Origin: Neobacillus nitrireducens
GTDB lineage: Bacteria; Bacillota; Bacilli; Bacillales; Cytobacillaceae
Direction: 5' to 3'
Length of the DNA stretch: 64,000 nucleotides
NCBI RefSeq assembly: GCF_030915405.1
Contig: NZ_CP133262.1
Span: 2,294,001 to 2,358,000, forward strand
This document shows positions 44,393 through 51,502 of the stretch, piece by piece (the first letter of the stretch is position 1; each line of letters opens with the position of its first letter). The position numbers and the translations under genes are program-made. A model generated the notes under the pieces. It worked only from the letters and a program-made list of their open reading frames with translations. It was not told where the DNA came from and did no database searches.

Positions 44393-44634
44393 AATTTTGG
44401 TTGGCGGTCTCTCCCCCAAGCAATAAAGCGGTAGAAAAATCCGCCAATAAATACGATTGTTCCGACCATGTATCCGTATAGATTTAAGTCAATGTGCGTG
44501 AACATTCGTGTGCCAATAAACATTAAAATCGCGATTCCGACAACCGTTAGAAACATTGATTTAGCAAAATGTGAAGCAAAAGCTTGATTGACCGATCTTC
44601 CTAACTTTTTATTCGTTGCAATATTTGCTTGCAT
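44389..44634 (-). CDS. Small two-helix membrane protein, first gene of the Mo/Rieske operon
   Basis: 81 residues with two transmembrane helices (MFLTVVGIAILMFIGTRMF and YGYMVGTIVFIGGFFYRFI) and a basic N-terminus. GGAGGGAC precedes the ATG. Translationally coupled to the NarI-like gene. No family recognised; probably a small membrane subunit. Confidence 0.65.
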   Translation of the reverse strand: MQANIATNKKLGRSVNQAFASHFAKSMFLTVVGIAILMFIGTRMFTHIDLNLYGYMVGTIVFIGGFFYRFIAWGRDRQPKL

Positions 44635-44655
44635 CCTAAGTCCCTCCTAAAAAAA

Positions 44656-44704
44656 TAACACCACCGTTTTTCTTACTCTAATTGTAAGAAAAATGGTGGT
44701 GTTA
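44656..44704 (-). terminator. Very long hairpin in front of the Mo/Rieske operon
   Basis: Two 21-base arms (TAACACCACCGTTTTTCTTAC and its partner; only one position does not pair) with a 7-base loop. On the minus strand a TTATTTTTTT run and then the ribosome site of the first gene follow. It can end M50 transcripts, or act as an attenuator if the operon promoter lies upstream of it. Confidence 0.75.
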
Positions 44705-44711
44705 TATATAT

Positions 44712-44747
44712 CAGGGAGTTCCCCTATCATGGGGGAGAAAAACCCTT
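44712..44747 (-). promoter_or_regulatory. GGG/CCC inverted repeats, candidate NreC-type sites
   Basis: CAGGGAGTTCCCCTA (44712-44726) and GGGGGAGAAAAACCCTTA (from 44731) are imperfect GGG/CCC dyads upstream of the Mo operon, next to a TATATA stretch usable as -10. NreC/NarL-like regulators bind GC inverted repeats of this kind, and such a regulator is encoded downstream. A further AAATGT/ACATTT dyad lies at 44766-44782. Confidence 0.4.
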
Positions 44748-44793
44748 AGAAATGTTATTTTAGACAAATGTCTGTCACATTTAGTATTGGCAC

Positions 44794-45975
44794 CTATTTT
44801 TGCGTGTATTTTTTGCGCCATGAATAGAATAGAAGCATGAACCCAATTAGTATTTGCAAGGTAAATAGGATGGCATCCCAAAACGGAAGAGAGGTCGGTC
44901 CTTCCAAGTAGCCTGGAATAACTTTTTTCACTGCAAACAATACTTGCGGGATATAAAAAATGGTATATAGGCTAACAGTCAAAGCTACACCTACGAAATA
45001 GAATATGGAATAAGCGAGAACGGTTTTTCTTTCCCCTGCAAAAACCATATCTTCTGTTGAGAGGGTTTTTAAAAATGGAAACCACTTTCTAATCACCTGC
45101 TGAGCATTTTCCATCAAGTTATAGCAACCAGAAACATTTTCAAACAAGTAATATAAATCGGTCTTCATATAAATGCAGCATTGGTAAACGAAACGAATAA
45201 ATATATCTAAGACCACTACTGCCATGATACTCCGGAAAATCCCTGACCCATTAGCAAAAATTAATTGACTAATTAATGCAAATGAAAGAATAACGGTATC
45301 AAAACAAAGACCTGCTAAATATAAAACATTTCGATCTTTAGAGGGCAATTTCCATATCGATGACATATCCGTCTCAAGAACAACCAAGAATAAACGATGG
45401 CCTAGCTCCAATTTAGTTGGTAGATTCAGGGCTCTCATTGCTAAAATATGGCCAAACTCATGGATTAGAACAAGAAGGATTGTTATTCCCATCCATGCTG
45501 GGATATTCAAAACCATTAAATTAAAGATAAACATATCCTTATATTGAGGAAACAATGATGGATAATTAATAAAAAGTATAATATCGATGATTAATAATAC
45601 CAGATAGATAAGTAACATGATTCTATTAAAAAAGAATTTTCCTAGCTGAGTCGGAATAAATAAAAAGCCTAAGTTTTCTCTTTCCTTAACCTGAGCATCT
45701 ACTCTTACGCCATTCATTTCAGCAATCAACTGCAGTTCAAGTAACTGTTCTGAAAAACTAAGCAAATCCACTTCTTCTTTTGGGTATTTCACTTTAAGAA
45801 TCTGCTCAATTACCCCTAATGTTTGTCCTTTATTAATTAAATTGATTGCGTCAATACAAACCTCTGGCATCTCATAGAACTCCCCTGAAGTTTTATCTTC
45901 AACAATGAAATGTTTTTTTTCTTTGCGAATCTTGATTGGAACTAACAATAGCGTCGAATTAAATGTCAGGCTCAT
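44794..45975 (-). CDS. Membrane metalloprotease, M50/site-2-protease-like with PqqD-like N-terminus
   Basis: 393 residues. The N-terminal ~90 residues are soluble and look like a PqqD-type peptide-recognition domain (KKHFIVEDKTSGEFYEMPEVCIDAINLINKGQTLGVIEQILK). Then follow several transmembrane helices with the zinc motif IHEFGHILAMRAL in one helix, and four or more further helices. Such proteins (for example YydH beside the YydF peptide) process or export short ribosomal peptides. It sits directly downstream of a 21-residue peptide gene, with a terminator-like hairpin between. AAAGGG precedes the ATG. Protease activity is inferred from the motif. Confidence 0.8.
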   Translation of the reverse strand: MSLTFNSTLLLVPIKIRKEKKHFIVEDKTSGEFYEMPEVCIDAINLINKGQTLGVIEQILKVKYPKEEVDLLSFSEQLLELQLIAEMNGVRVDAQVKERENLGFLFIPTQLGKFFFNRIMLLIYLVLLIIDIILFINYPSLFPQYKDMFIFNLMVLNIPAWMGITILLVLIHEFGHILAMRALNLPTKLELGHRLFLVVLETDMSSIWKLPSKDRNVLYLAGLCFDTVILSFALISQLIFANGSGIFRSIMAVVVLDIFIRFVYQCCIYMKTDLYYLFENVSGCYNLMENAQQVIRKWFPFLKTLSTEDMVFAGERKTVLAYSIFYFVGVALTVSLYTIFYIPQVLFAVKKVIPGYLEGPTSLPFWDAILFTLQILIGFMLLFYSWRKKYTQK

Positions 45976-45995
45976 TTTAACACCCTTTAACTTTT

Positions 45996-46034
45996 AATAA
46001 AAATAAGAAGGATGCCAGCTTTTCGCTAACATCC
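45996..46034 (-). terminator. Attenuator between the peptide gene and the M50 gene
   Basis: On the minus strand stem GGATG-AGC / GCT-CATCC with a 2x2 internal loop, then TTCTTATTTTTATT. Partial termination here would give more peptide than protease mRNA. Confidence 0.6.
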
Positions 46035-46047
46035 CACCTCCATATGG

Positions 46048-46113
46048 TTACAATCCTACCCAAGGACACCACCAGCAAGTTGTCTTTACTTTCTTCAGCT
46101 TACGAATTTTCAT
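46048..46113 (-). CDS. 21-residue peptide gene with CWWCPW motif
   Basis: The product is 21 residues: it begins MKIRKLKKVK, continues with two Thr, and ends CWWCPWVGL. A basic leader precedes a short core with two Cys, three Trp and Pro. A near-perfect AAAGGAGGT ribosome site lies 6 bases upstream, and the ATG overlaps the HD-GYP stop (ATGA), so it is translated in the same operon. The next gene encodes an M50 protease with a PqqD-like domain, the usual partner of a ribosomally made, processed peptide. No radical SAM or cyclase gene is adjacent. I do not recognise the peptide. Possible roles are secreted signal, bacteriocin-like peptide or metal-binding peptide. Confidence 0.65.
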   Translation of the reverse strand: MKIRKLKKVKTTCWWCPWVGL

Positions 46114-47273
46114 AATTCCACCTCCTTTGTTAATTCCCTTTCATTTGTCCACGGATATTTTTCATGAAATTCAACCCAAGCAGGGAATACTTTCTTAAAT
46201 TCTTCCACTAACATTGGATCAAATTGGGAACCCTTACCATCAATAATACGTTGATAGGCTTCTTCAACTGGCATTGCTGCTCGATAGGACCTTGAAGATG
46301 TCATGGCATCAAAAGCATCTGCAATGGAAGTAACTCTGGCGAGCAATGGAATCTCTTCTTCCTTTAATTGATCAGGATATCCTTTACCATCCCAACGTTC
46401 ATGATGGGAACGAATAACACAAATACAATCCTTGATTCCCTCAACATTTTTGACAGCTTCAGCACCTACACTAGGATGTGATTTAATAATTTCAAATTCT
46501 TCTACATTCAGTCTCTCAGGTTTCATTAATATTTGATCAGGAATATGTACTTTCCCGATATCATGTAATAAACAAGCATAATAAAATGACTTTTGTTCCT
46601 CTTTTGAAAACTTATCAATTTCTTTCGCTAAAAATAAAGCATAGCTGGCAACCCGTTCACTATGTCCTCTAGTATAAGGATCCTTCAACTCTAGGGTAGC
46701 AATTACCCCTTTCACAATGCCTTCCAACTGATTATCGTAAGAAATCTTAATTGCTCGAACATAGCCTTGAAAACGAACTAACAAGAAGAATGACATAATA
46801 GATATTATTGTAAATATTATAATTGGAAGAATAAGGTAGGTGTTATTCAAAATAATAGCAGTTAAAATGTATTTTGCAATAACTCCTAAACTCACTAACC
46901 AAAAGTATCTTGTATTTAGGAAAATAGGTAATGTAAAAACCAAAAACACTTCTACCACATTCCCACTTGTATAGGTTCTCCCGCTTCCATAAAAGGATAA
47001 AATATCAACAGTAAAAGCAGTCAGTAAATAACTAATAAAAAAAACATATTTGATCCAAAACTGCTTATTCATCTTATTTAAATAAATGATAACTGGAATC
47101 AATATTGCAAGTACGATATAGTTGAGATACCAAAAATTGCTAGGTAACCCGCTATTCTCATTCTTTACATGGACTGGCAAAAAATAATAATAGAAAAAGT
47201 CATAGCCCACCAGAATAATATAAAAAAATATAAGAAACCATTTGATGGTTCGTTGCTCTTCATGTCGTAACAT
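46110..47273 (-). CDS. HD-GYP domain protein with six-helix membrane sensor
   Basis: About 387 residues. The N-terminal half has about six transmembrane helices, homologous to the N-terminus of the next kinase (shared pattern GNVVEV..F..PIF.N.RYFW.VSLG). The C-terminal HD-GYP domain has GHSERVASYALFLAKEI, HDIGKVHIPDQ, HHERWDGKGYPDQL, likely a cyclic di-GMP phosphodiesterase. Start at 47273 with TTGGAGG 5 bases upstream. The end overlaps the peptide gene. It may sense the peptide or membrane state. Confidence 0.86.
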   Translation of the reverse strand: MLRHEEQRTIKWFLIFFYIILVGYDFFYYYFLPVHVKNENSGLPSNFWYLNYIVLAILIPVIIYLNKMNKQFWIKYVFFISYLLTAFTVDILSFYGSGRTYTSGNVVEVFLVFTLPIFLNTRYFWLVSLGVIAKYILTAIILNNTYLILPIIIFTIISIMSFFLLVRFQGYVRAIKISYDNQLEGIVKGVIATLELKDPYTRGHSERVASYALFLAKEIDKFSKEEQKSFYYACLLHDIGKVHIPDQILMKPERLNVEEFEIIKSHPSVGAEAVKNVEGIKDCICVIRSHHERWDGKGYPDQLKEEEIPLLARVTSIADAFDAMTSSRSYRAAMPVEEAYQRIIDGKGSQFDPMLVEEFKKVFPAWVEFHEKYPWTNERELTKEVEL

Positions 47274-47283
47274 ATAAACCTCC

Positions 47284-47302
47284 AAGTGTGTCTAACACAC
47301 TT
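47284..47302. promoter_or_regulatory. Perfect palindrome just upstream of the HD-GYP ribosome site
   Basis: AAGTGTGT-CTA-ACACACTT, eight perfect base pairs, ends directly at the GGAGG site. It could be a DNA operator or an RNA hairpin controlling translation. Confidence 0.5.
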
Positions 47303-47449
47303 ACCTAATAAAAATTTAGACTAACTTTTATTAAAAATGTCATTTTATCACAAAATCTACTAATGTTCCGTATTACTCTACATTATATATTATTAAGATA
47401 TCTCTTGAAACAATATATTTTGTTGAATTTTGTATAATTATAGAACTAA

Positions 47450-48703
47450 TTATTGGCGACTGTTTTTCTGTGAAAGTGGTAAAGTTACATTAACCCCCGT
47501 CCCTTTTCCAATCTCACTTTCTATTTTTACAACACCATTGTGATCCTTAATGATTTGACTCGAGACCATTAAACCAAGACCTGTCCCATCCTTTTTCGTT
47601 GTAAAAAACGGTTCTCCAAGATTAAGGATGTTCTCATCAGCAATACCGCCACCTTCATCCTGAATAGAAACGGACATTTTGTTCTTTTCTAGGATTTTAA
47701 CACGGATCTCAATCCTTCCACCCTCTGGCATGGCTTCAATAGCATTTTTTATTAAATTTATAAACACTTGCTTCAATTGTTTTTCATCACAATCAATAGG
47801 TGGTAATGGTCCTGCCATTATTGTTTCAACAGTGACTTCTTGTCTCTCAGCTTGTTGTTGGGTAATAGATAATGTATAAGCAATTATTTCTTCCATACTA
47901 GCTTTTTCAAATTGGATGACTCTTGGTTTACCAATATACATCAAATCATTAACAATAGAATTAATCCGGTCGATTTCTTGAATCATTATTGGATAAAATT
48001 CATTTGTATTTGGGAATCGTTCCTGCTGCAGTTGTGTAAATCCCCTTAAAGACGATAAGGGATTACGGATTTCATGACCGATACCGGCAGCCATTTGACC
48101 AATAATAGCAAGCTTTTCTTTTTGACGAAGTTCTTCGTGGACAGTAGTTATTGAATTAATATATGAATTAAAACGCAAAACTAAAATATAGGCTATCACA
48201 GTTAAGATAATGTATATAACTGTGGGGATTAATACGTTTAAATCTTGTAAAATTATCCCTAATAATACTTCCTTTCCTATCATCCCTAGTGAAACAACCC
48301 AAAAATACTTTTTATTTACAAAAATCGGGCTGAATAGGATAAATAATACCTCCACGATATTACCTGCACCATACGGTATCGATGTTCCCCAAAGTTTCAA
48401 AAGATTATCAATAATATCAATACCTAAATAACCAACAATGTAGATATATTTTACAATATAAGGATTTCCCTTTTTTATAAAATAAACCCCAATAGGTAAT
48501 AATACAAATACTAGAATATACAACCATATTCCTAAACCAGTCTCGTTTGTATCAAAACGATTTTGTCCATTGGTTAATTTAGGCTTAATAAATAGACCAT
48601 AGTATTCAAAAGAATAGTACATTAAATTAAATAGCCATAAAAATAATATTATTGCCTTTCTCTCTTCAAAAATAAGCTTTGGATTCTTGATGCCTTCTTT
48701 CAT
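47450..48703 (-). CDS. Sensor histidine kinase with six-helix membrane domain (KinB-like architecture)
   Basis: 417 residues. An N-terminal multi-pass membrane domain (about six helices) is followed by HisKA with IGHEIRNPLSSLRGFTQL and HATPase with QVFINLIKNAIEAMPEGG, DEGGGI and GTGLGLMVS. No response regulator is adjacent. Such orphan kinases in bacilli often feed the sporulation phosphorelay; KinB has a comparable layout. The membrane domain is homologous to that of the HD-GYP protein downstream. GAGGAG precedes the ATG. A Spo0A-box-like sequence lies about 110 bases upstream. Confidence 0.85.
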   Translation of the reverse strand: MKEGIKNPKLIFEERKAIILFLWLFNLMYYSFEYYGLFIKPKLTNGQNRFDTNETGLGIWLYILVFVLLPIGVYFIKKGNPYIVKYIYIVGYLGIDIIDNLLKLWGTSIPYGAGNIVEVLFILFSPIFVNKKYFWVVSLGMIGKEVLLGIILQDLNVLIPTVIYIILTVIAYILVLRFNSYINSITTVHEELRQKEKLAIIGQMAAGIGHEIRNPLSSLRGFTQLQQERFPNTNEFYPIMIQEIDRINSIVNDLMYIGKPRVIQFEKASMEEIIAYTLSITQQQAERQEVTVETIMAGPLPPIDCDEKQLKQVFINLIKNAIEAMPEGGRIEIRVKILEKNKMSVSIQDEGGGIADENILNLGEPFFTTKKDGTGLGLMVSSQIIKDHNGVVKIESEIGKGTGVNVTLPLSQKNSRQ

Positions 48704-48813
48704 TTATGTTCTCCTCAATCTGATAATCTGGAAAAATATTAATTATAAAACCTGCTCCTATTTTACCATCATTCTTTCAATTAAATGACTTTATTTTTGT
48801 AAAAATGATGAAT

Positions 48814-48820
48814 TTCGACA
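48814..48820 (-). promoter_or_regulatory. Spo0A-box-like sequence upstream of the kinase
   Basis: TGTCGAA on the minus strand, matching the 0A box core TGNCGAA, with a second TATCGAA ten bases further upstream. Short motif, so chance occurrence is possible. Confidence 0.35.
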
Positions 48821-48842
48821 TTTTTCGATAAAACCCAACAAA

Positions 48843-48869
48843 AAGGAGCTTACGCTAGGTAAGCTCCTT
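48843..48869 (-). terminator. Terminator after the amino acid permease gene
   Basis: Stem AAGGAGCTTAC / GTAAGCTCCTT with a 5-base loop, followed by TTTGTTGG on the minus strand. Confidence 0.85.
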
Positions 48870-48882
48870 CACTGTTTATCAT

Positions 48883-50298
48883 TTAGCTAACTTTTTCCAA
48901 TGGATCCACTGTTTTATTCAAGGATGAATGTTTACGGCCATATCCGAAATAGACAAATAGTCCGATCACAAGCCAAACTCCGAAGCTAATCCACGTTGTT
49001 TTTGGTAACTGAATAATTAAATACCCACAGAACACAAAAGCAAGAATTGGAATATAAGGTACAAATGGAACCCGGAAGCCTGTTTTCGGTGCTTGTTTAT
49101 TTTTGCGAAGATATAAAATCCCCACTGAAACCGTCATAAAGGCAAAAAGAGTTCCGATATTTGTTAGTTCTGCAAGTTTGTTTAAAGGAACTAAACCTGC
49201 AAAAATCGATACTAGTAAACAAATAATCCATGAATTTGTCATTGGTGTCTGCTTGTTCTTATCTACTTTTGAAAATACTTTTGGTAATAGGCCATCACGG
49301 CTAATCGCATAAAATAAACGAGATTGTCCATATAGTAGAACTAATAATACTGTGGTGATTCCTGCAATTGCACCAAGCGAGATAAAGCCGGCCACCCAAT
49401 CCTGATGGATATAGTTAAGAGCAAATGCCACTGGGTTTTTTACGCCTAGCTCTTGGTAAGGAACGATTCCTGTTAGAATGGCCGAGACAGCAATATATAA
49501 CACCGTACATACTAGTAATGAAACGATAATACCAATTGGCATATTCTTTTGCGGATTTTTCACTTCTTCCGCTGCAGTTGATACGGCATCAAAGCCAATA
49601 TAAGCAAAGAATACCGTCGCCGCACCGGCAGTTACACCTGAAAATCCAAACGGCATAAATGGCGTCCAGTTGGAAGGCTTTACATACCAAGCACCTACAC
49701 CGATAAACAACAAAACAATAGCTAACTTAATAATTACCATAATCGTGTTAAAGCGAGCAGACTTCTTCACACCCTGCGTTAAGAGTAAAGTGATAATTAC
49801 TATGATAAGGACAGCCGGAACATCCACAAATGTTCCGTTTGCCGGATCATACGCACTTGTTAATGCCTTAGGAAAATGAATACCAAAGCCAGCAAGTAGT
49901 CCTTGTAAATACCCGGACCAGCCACTAGCAACAGCAGAGGATGCGAACCCGTATTCGAGGATTAAATCCCAACCCAATATCCAGGCAATTAACTCCCCAA
50001 AGGTCGCGTAACTATACGTATACGCACTACCTGATACTGGAACAGTGGAAGCAAATTCCGCATAACAAAGGGCTGCGAATGCACATGCGAATCCTGATAA
50101 AATGAAGGATAAAATAAGTGCTGGTCCTGCATGCTCTGCAGCTGCAACCCCTGTTAATACAAATATTCCCGTTCCTATAATAGCGCCAATTCCCAGCATG
50201 GATAAATCAAAGGCTCCTAAGTCTTTCTTTAAGACTACATCTTTTTGACCAGCCTCTTGAATGAGTTCCTGGATTGACTTTTTTCTAAATAAATTCAT
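48883..50298 (-). CDS. Amino acid permease (APC superfamily, cationic/branched type)
   Basis: About 471 residues with 12 transmembrane helices and the APC start signature MLGIGAIIGTGIFVLTGVAAAEHAGPALILSFILSG; also FFAYIGFDAVSTAAEEVKNPQKNMP. It resembles B. subtilis YfnA and other CAT-type permeases. Start at 50298 with GGAGG 8 bases upstream; the 17 extra residues of the longer frame are unlikely. Single gene; substrate uncertain. Confidence 0.9.
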   Translation of the reverse strand: MNLFRKKSIQELIQEAGQKDVVLKKDLGAFDLSMLGIGAIIGTGIFVLTGVAAAEHAGPALILSFILSGFACAFAALCYAEFASTVPVSGSAYTYSYATFGELIAWILGWDLILEYGFASSAVASGWSGYLQGLLAGFGIHFPKALTSAYDPANGTFVDVPAVLIIVIITLLLTQGVKKSARFNTIMVIIKLAIVLLFIGVGAWYVKPSNWTPFMPFGFSGVTAGAATVFFAYIGFDAVSTAAEEVKNPQKNMPIGIIVSLLVCTVLYIAVSAILTGIVPYQELGVKNPVAFALNYIHQDWVAGFISLGAIAGITTVLLVLLYGQSRLFYAISRDGLLPKVFSKVDKNKQTPMTNSWIICLLVSIFAGLVPLNKLAELTNIGTLFAFMTVSVGILYLRKNKQAPKTGFRVPFVPYIPILAFVFCGYLIIQLPKTTWISFGVWLVIGLFVYFGYGRKHSSLNKTVDPLEKVS

Positions 50299-50536
50299 TA
50301 TACTTACCTCCATAAATTCATGTCGGAATGTTCTGAAAAAATAACCCACATAAAATTGTATATCGAAATAATATAACCATTTTACTAAAAAAGCAATATA
50401 TTTTGAAATTTTTAATTATTTGAAGATTATTCCATGGAAAATATAGTTTTTTCATCTTTATTCTTTCTGGCGAGTATCAGTAATGCTATTTAAATATAAT
50501 AAAATTATATTCCAAGTTAACTTTATTCATGCACAA

Positions 50537-50576
50537 AAAAACCGATGGCTCCAAAATACTTTGAAGTCATCGGTTT
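50537..50576 (-). terminator. Terminator (distal) after the 149-residue unknown gene
   Basis: Stem AAACCGATG / CATCGGTTT with inner pairing, followed by seven T on the minus strand. Confidence 0.8.
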
Positions 50577-50612
50577 CTATTTGTTATCATATTTTTCTCA
50601 CCTTTAAAACGA

Positions 50613-50638
50613 AAATAGCACACGCATGTGTGCTATTT
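50613..50638. terminator. Terminator-like palindrome (proximal)
   Basis: AAATAGCACAC / GTGTGCTATTT with a 4-base loop, directly after the stop of the unknown gene. A tandem terminator pair. Confidence 0.7.
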
Positions 50639-50643
50639 CCGCT

Positions 50644-51093
50644 TTAACGAGATTTCCCCGTATAACTCCCATAATAAACATAACATTTTCGATCTTCGTC
50701 AATTTCCCTCGAATCTAGGGTGAATTCCAGAAACCTACCATCATTCTGAATGTAAATGAAATCGGAGTGCAGAACAGCCAGTACTTCTTCATGGTTCCAA
50801 ACTTCTTTTCTCTCGATAAGAACAGAGCTGTTTCTCTGAAGCTCTCTCACTTCAAAACCTATATGAGAATACTTATCATCCGTTTCCTCAGTAAATGACT
50901 TTTCTTTTTTTACATACAAGACAGTCGTGCCATCAGGGTCAATAGCAGTTGCCGTTACCACATACGTTTCAGCCTCTTTGACGAAGTATTCACAAGTCAT
51001 TCTTGCTACTGCCTCACTAACTGTTAAATTTAAATAGCTCCAAAGGGCAGGAAACTTTTGATATTCATCATCCAGACGGTATTCCAACCTCAA
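50644..51093 (-). CDS. Hypothetical protein (149 residues)
   Basis: A soluble, acidic, beta-rich protein with no signal peptide or membrane helix (MRLEYRLDDEYQKFPALWSYLNLTVSEAVARMTCEYFVKEAETYVVTATAIDPDGTTVLYVKKE). GAGGG precedes the ATG. It stands alone between a permease gene and a divergent operon. I recognise no family. Confidence 0.65.
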   Translation of the reverse strand: MRLEYRLDDEYQKFPALWSYLNLTVSEAVARMTCEYFVKEAETYVVTATAIDPDGTTVLYVKKEKSFTEETDDKYSHIGFEVRELQRNSSVLIERKEVWNHEEVLAVLHSDFIYIQNDGRFLEFTLDSREIDEDRKCYVYYGSYTGKSR

Positions 51094-51186
51094 ATTTCAT
51101 CCCTCTTTCATTTTTCTTTTATTTTACCATTGTTTTCCTATGGTTTAATTTTATAATAAAAATATAAATTCAATTAGGAGCGTGAA

Positions 51187-51501
51187 ATGGTGAAGAAAAC
51201 CCAATGGTTAGTGACTGGTGTTCTTACTTCCCTTATAGCTGGAACACTTTCTGGTTGTTCAGACGATCGTCCTCCCAAACCCAATGACACGAGCTGCCGA
51301 GATTGGGACTGGGATGATGATCAAGGGGTATGGCAATGTGACGATACCCGTTCAACTCATTATGGTCACTTTTTTTATGGAGGAAGCTATTTTCGAAGTA
51401 AATCATCTCTCTTGAAATCCTCGGCTTACAAGTCATACAAATCCTCCTCAAGCTATAAGAGTGGATTTGGCAGTGGCTCTAAGGGTGGATTTGGAGGGTA
51501 A
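51187..51501 (+). CDS. Lipoprotein-like hypothetical (YgiB-like position)
   Basis: 104 residues with a signal sequence ending in a lipobox-like LIAGTLSGC, then an Asp/Trp-rich segment (CRDWDWDDDQGVWQCDD) and a Ser/Lys/Gly/Tyr repeat tail ending KGGFGG. In E. coli the YgiB lipoprotein is encoded beside the ATP-grasp protein YgiC, as here. One base separates its stop from the next start. The start is GTG or ATG around 51187, with TTAGGAG upstream. Confidence 0.72.
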   Translation: MVKKTQWLVTGVLTSLIAGTLSGCSDDRPPKPNDTSCRDWDWDDDQGVWQCDDTRSTHYGHFFYGGSYFRSKSSLLKSSAYKSYKSSSSYKSGFGSGSKGGFGG

Positions 51502-51502
51502 T

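Noticed and set aside
45994..46032. A 12-codon frame (MLAKSWHPSYFY) after GGAGGTGGG, between the peptide and M50 genes
   Set aside because: The ribosome site is too close to the ATG and the codons form the attenuator stem, so the frame is probably accidental. Worth a look only if peptidomics shows it.
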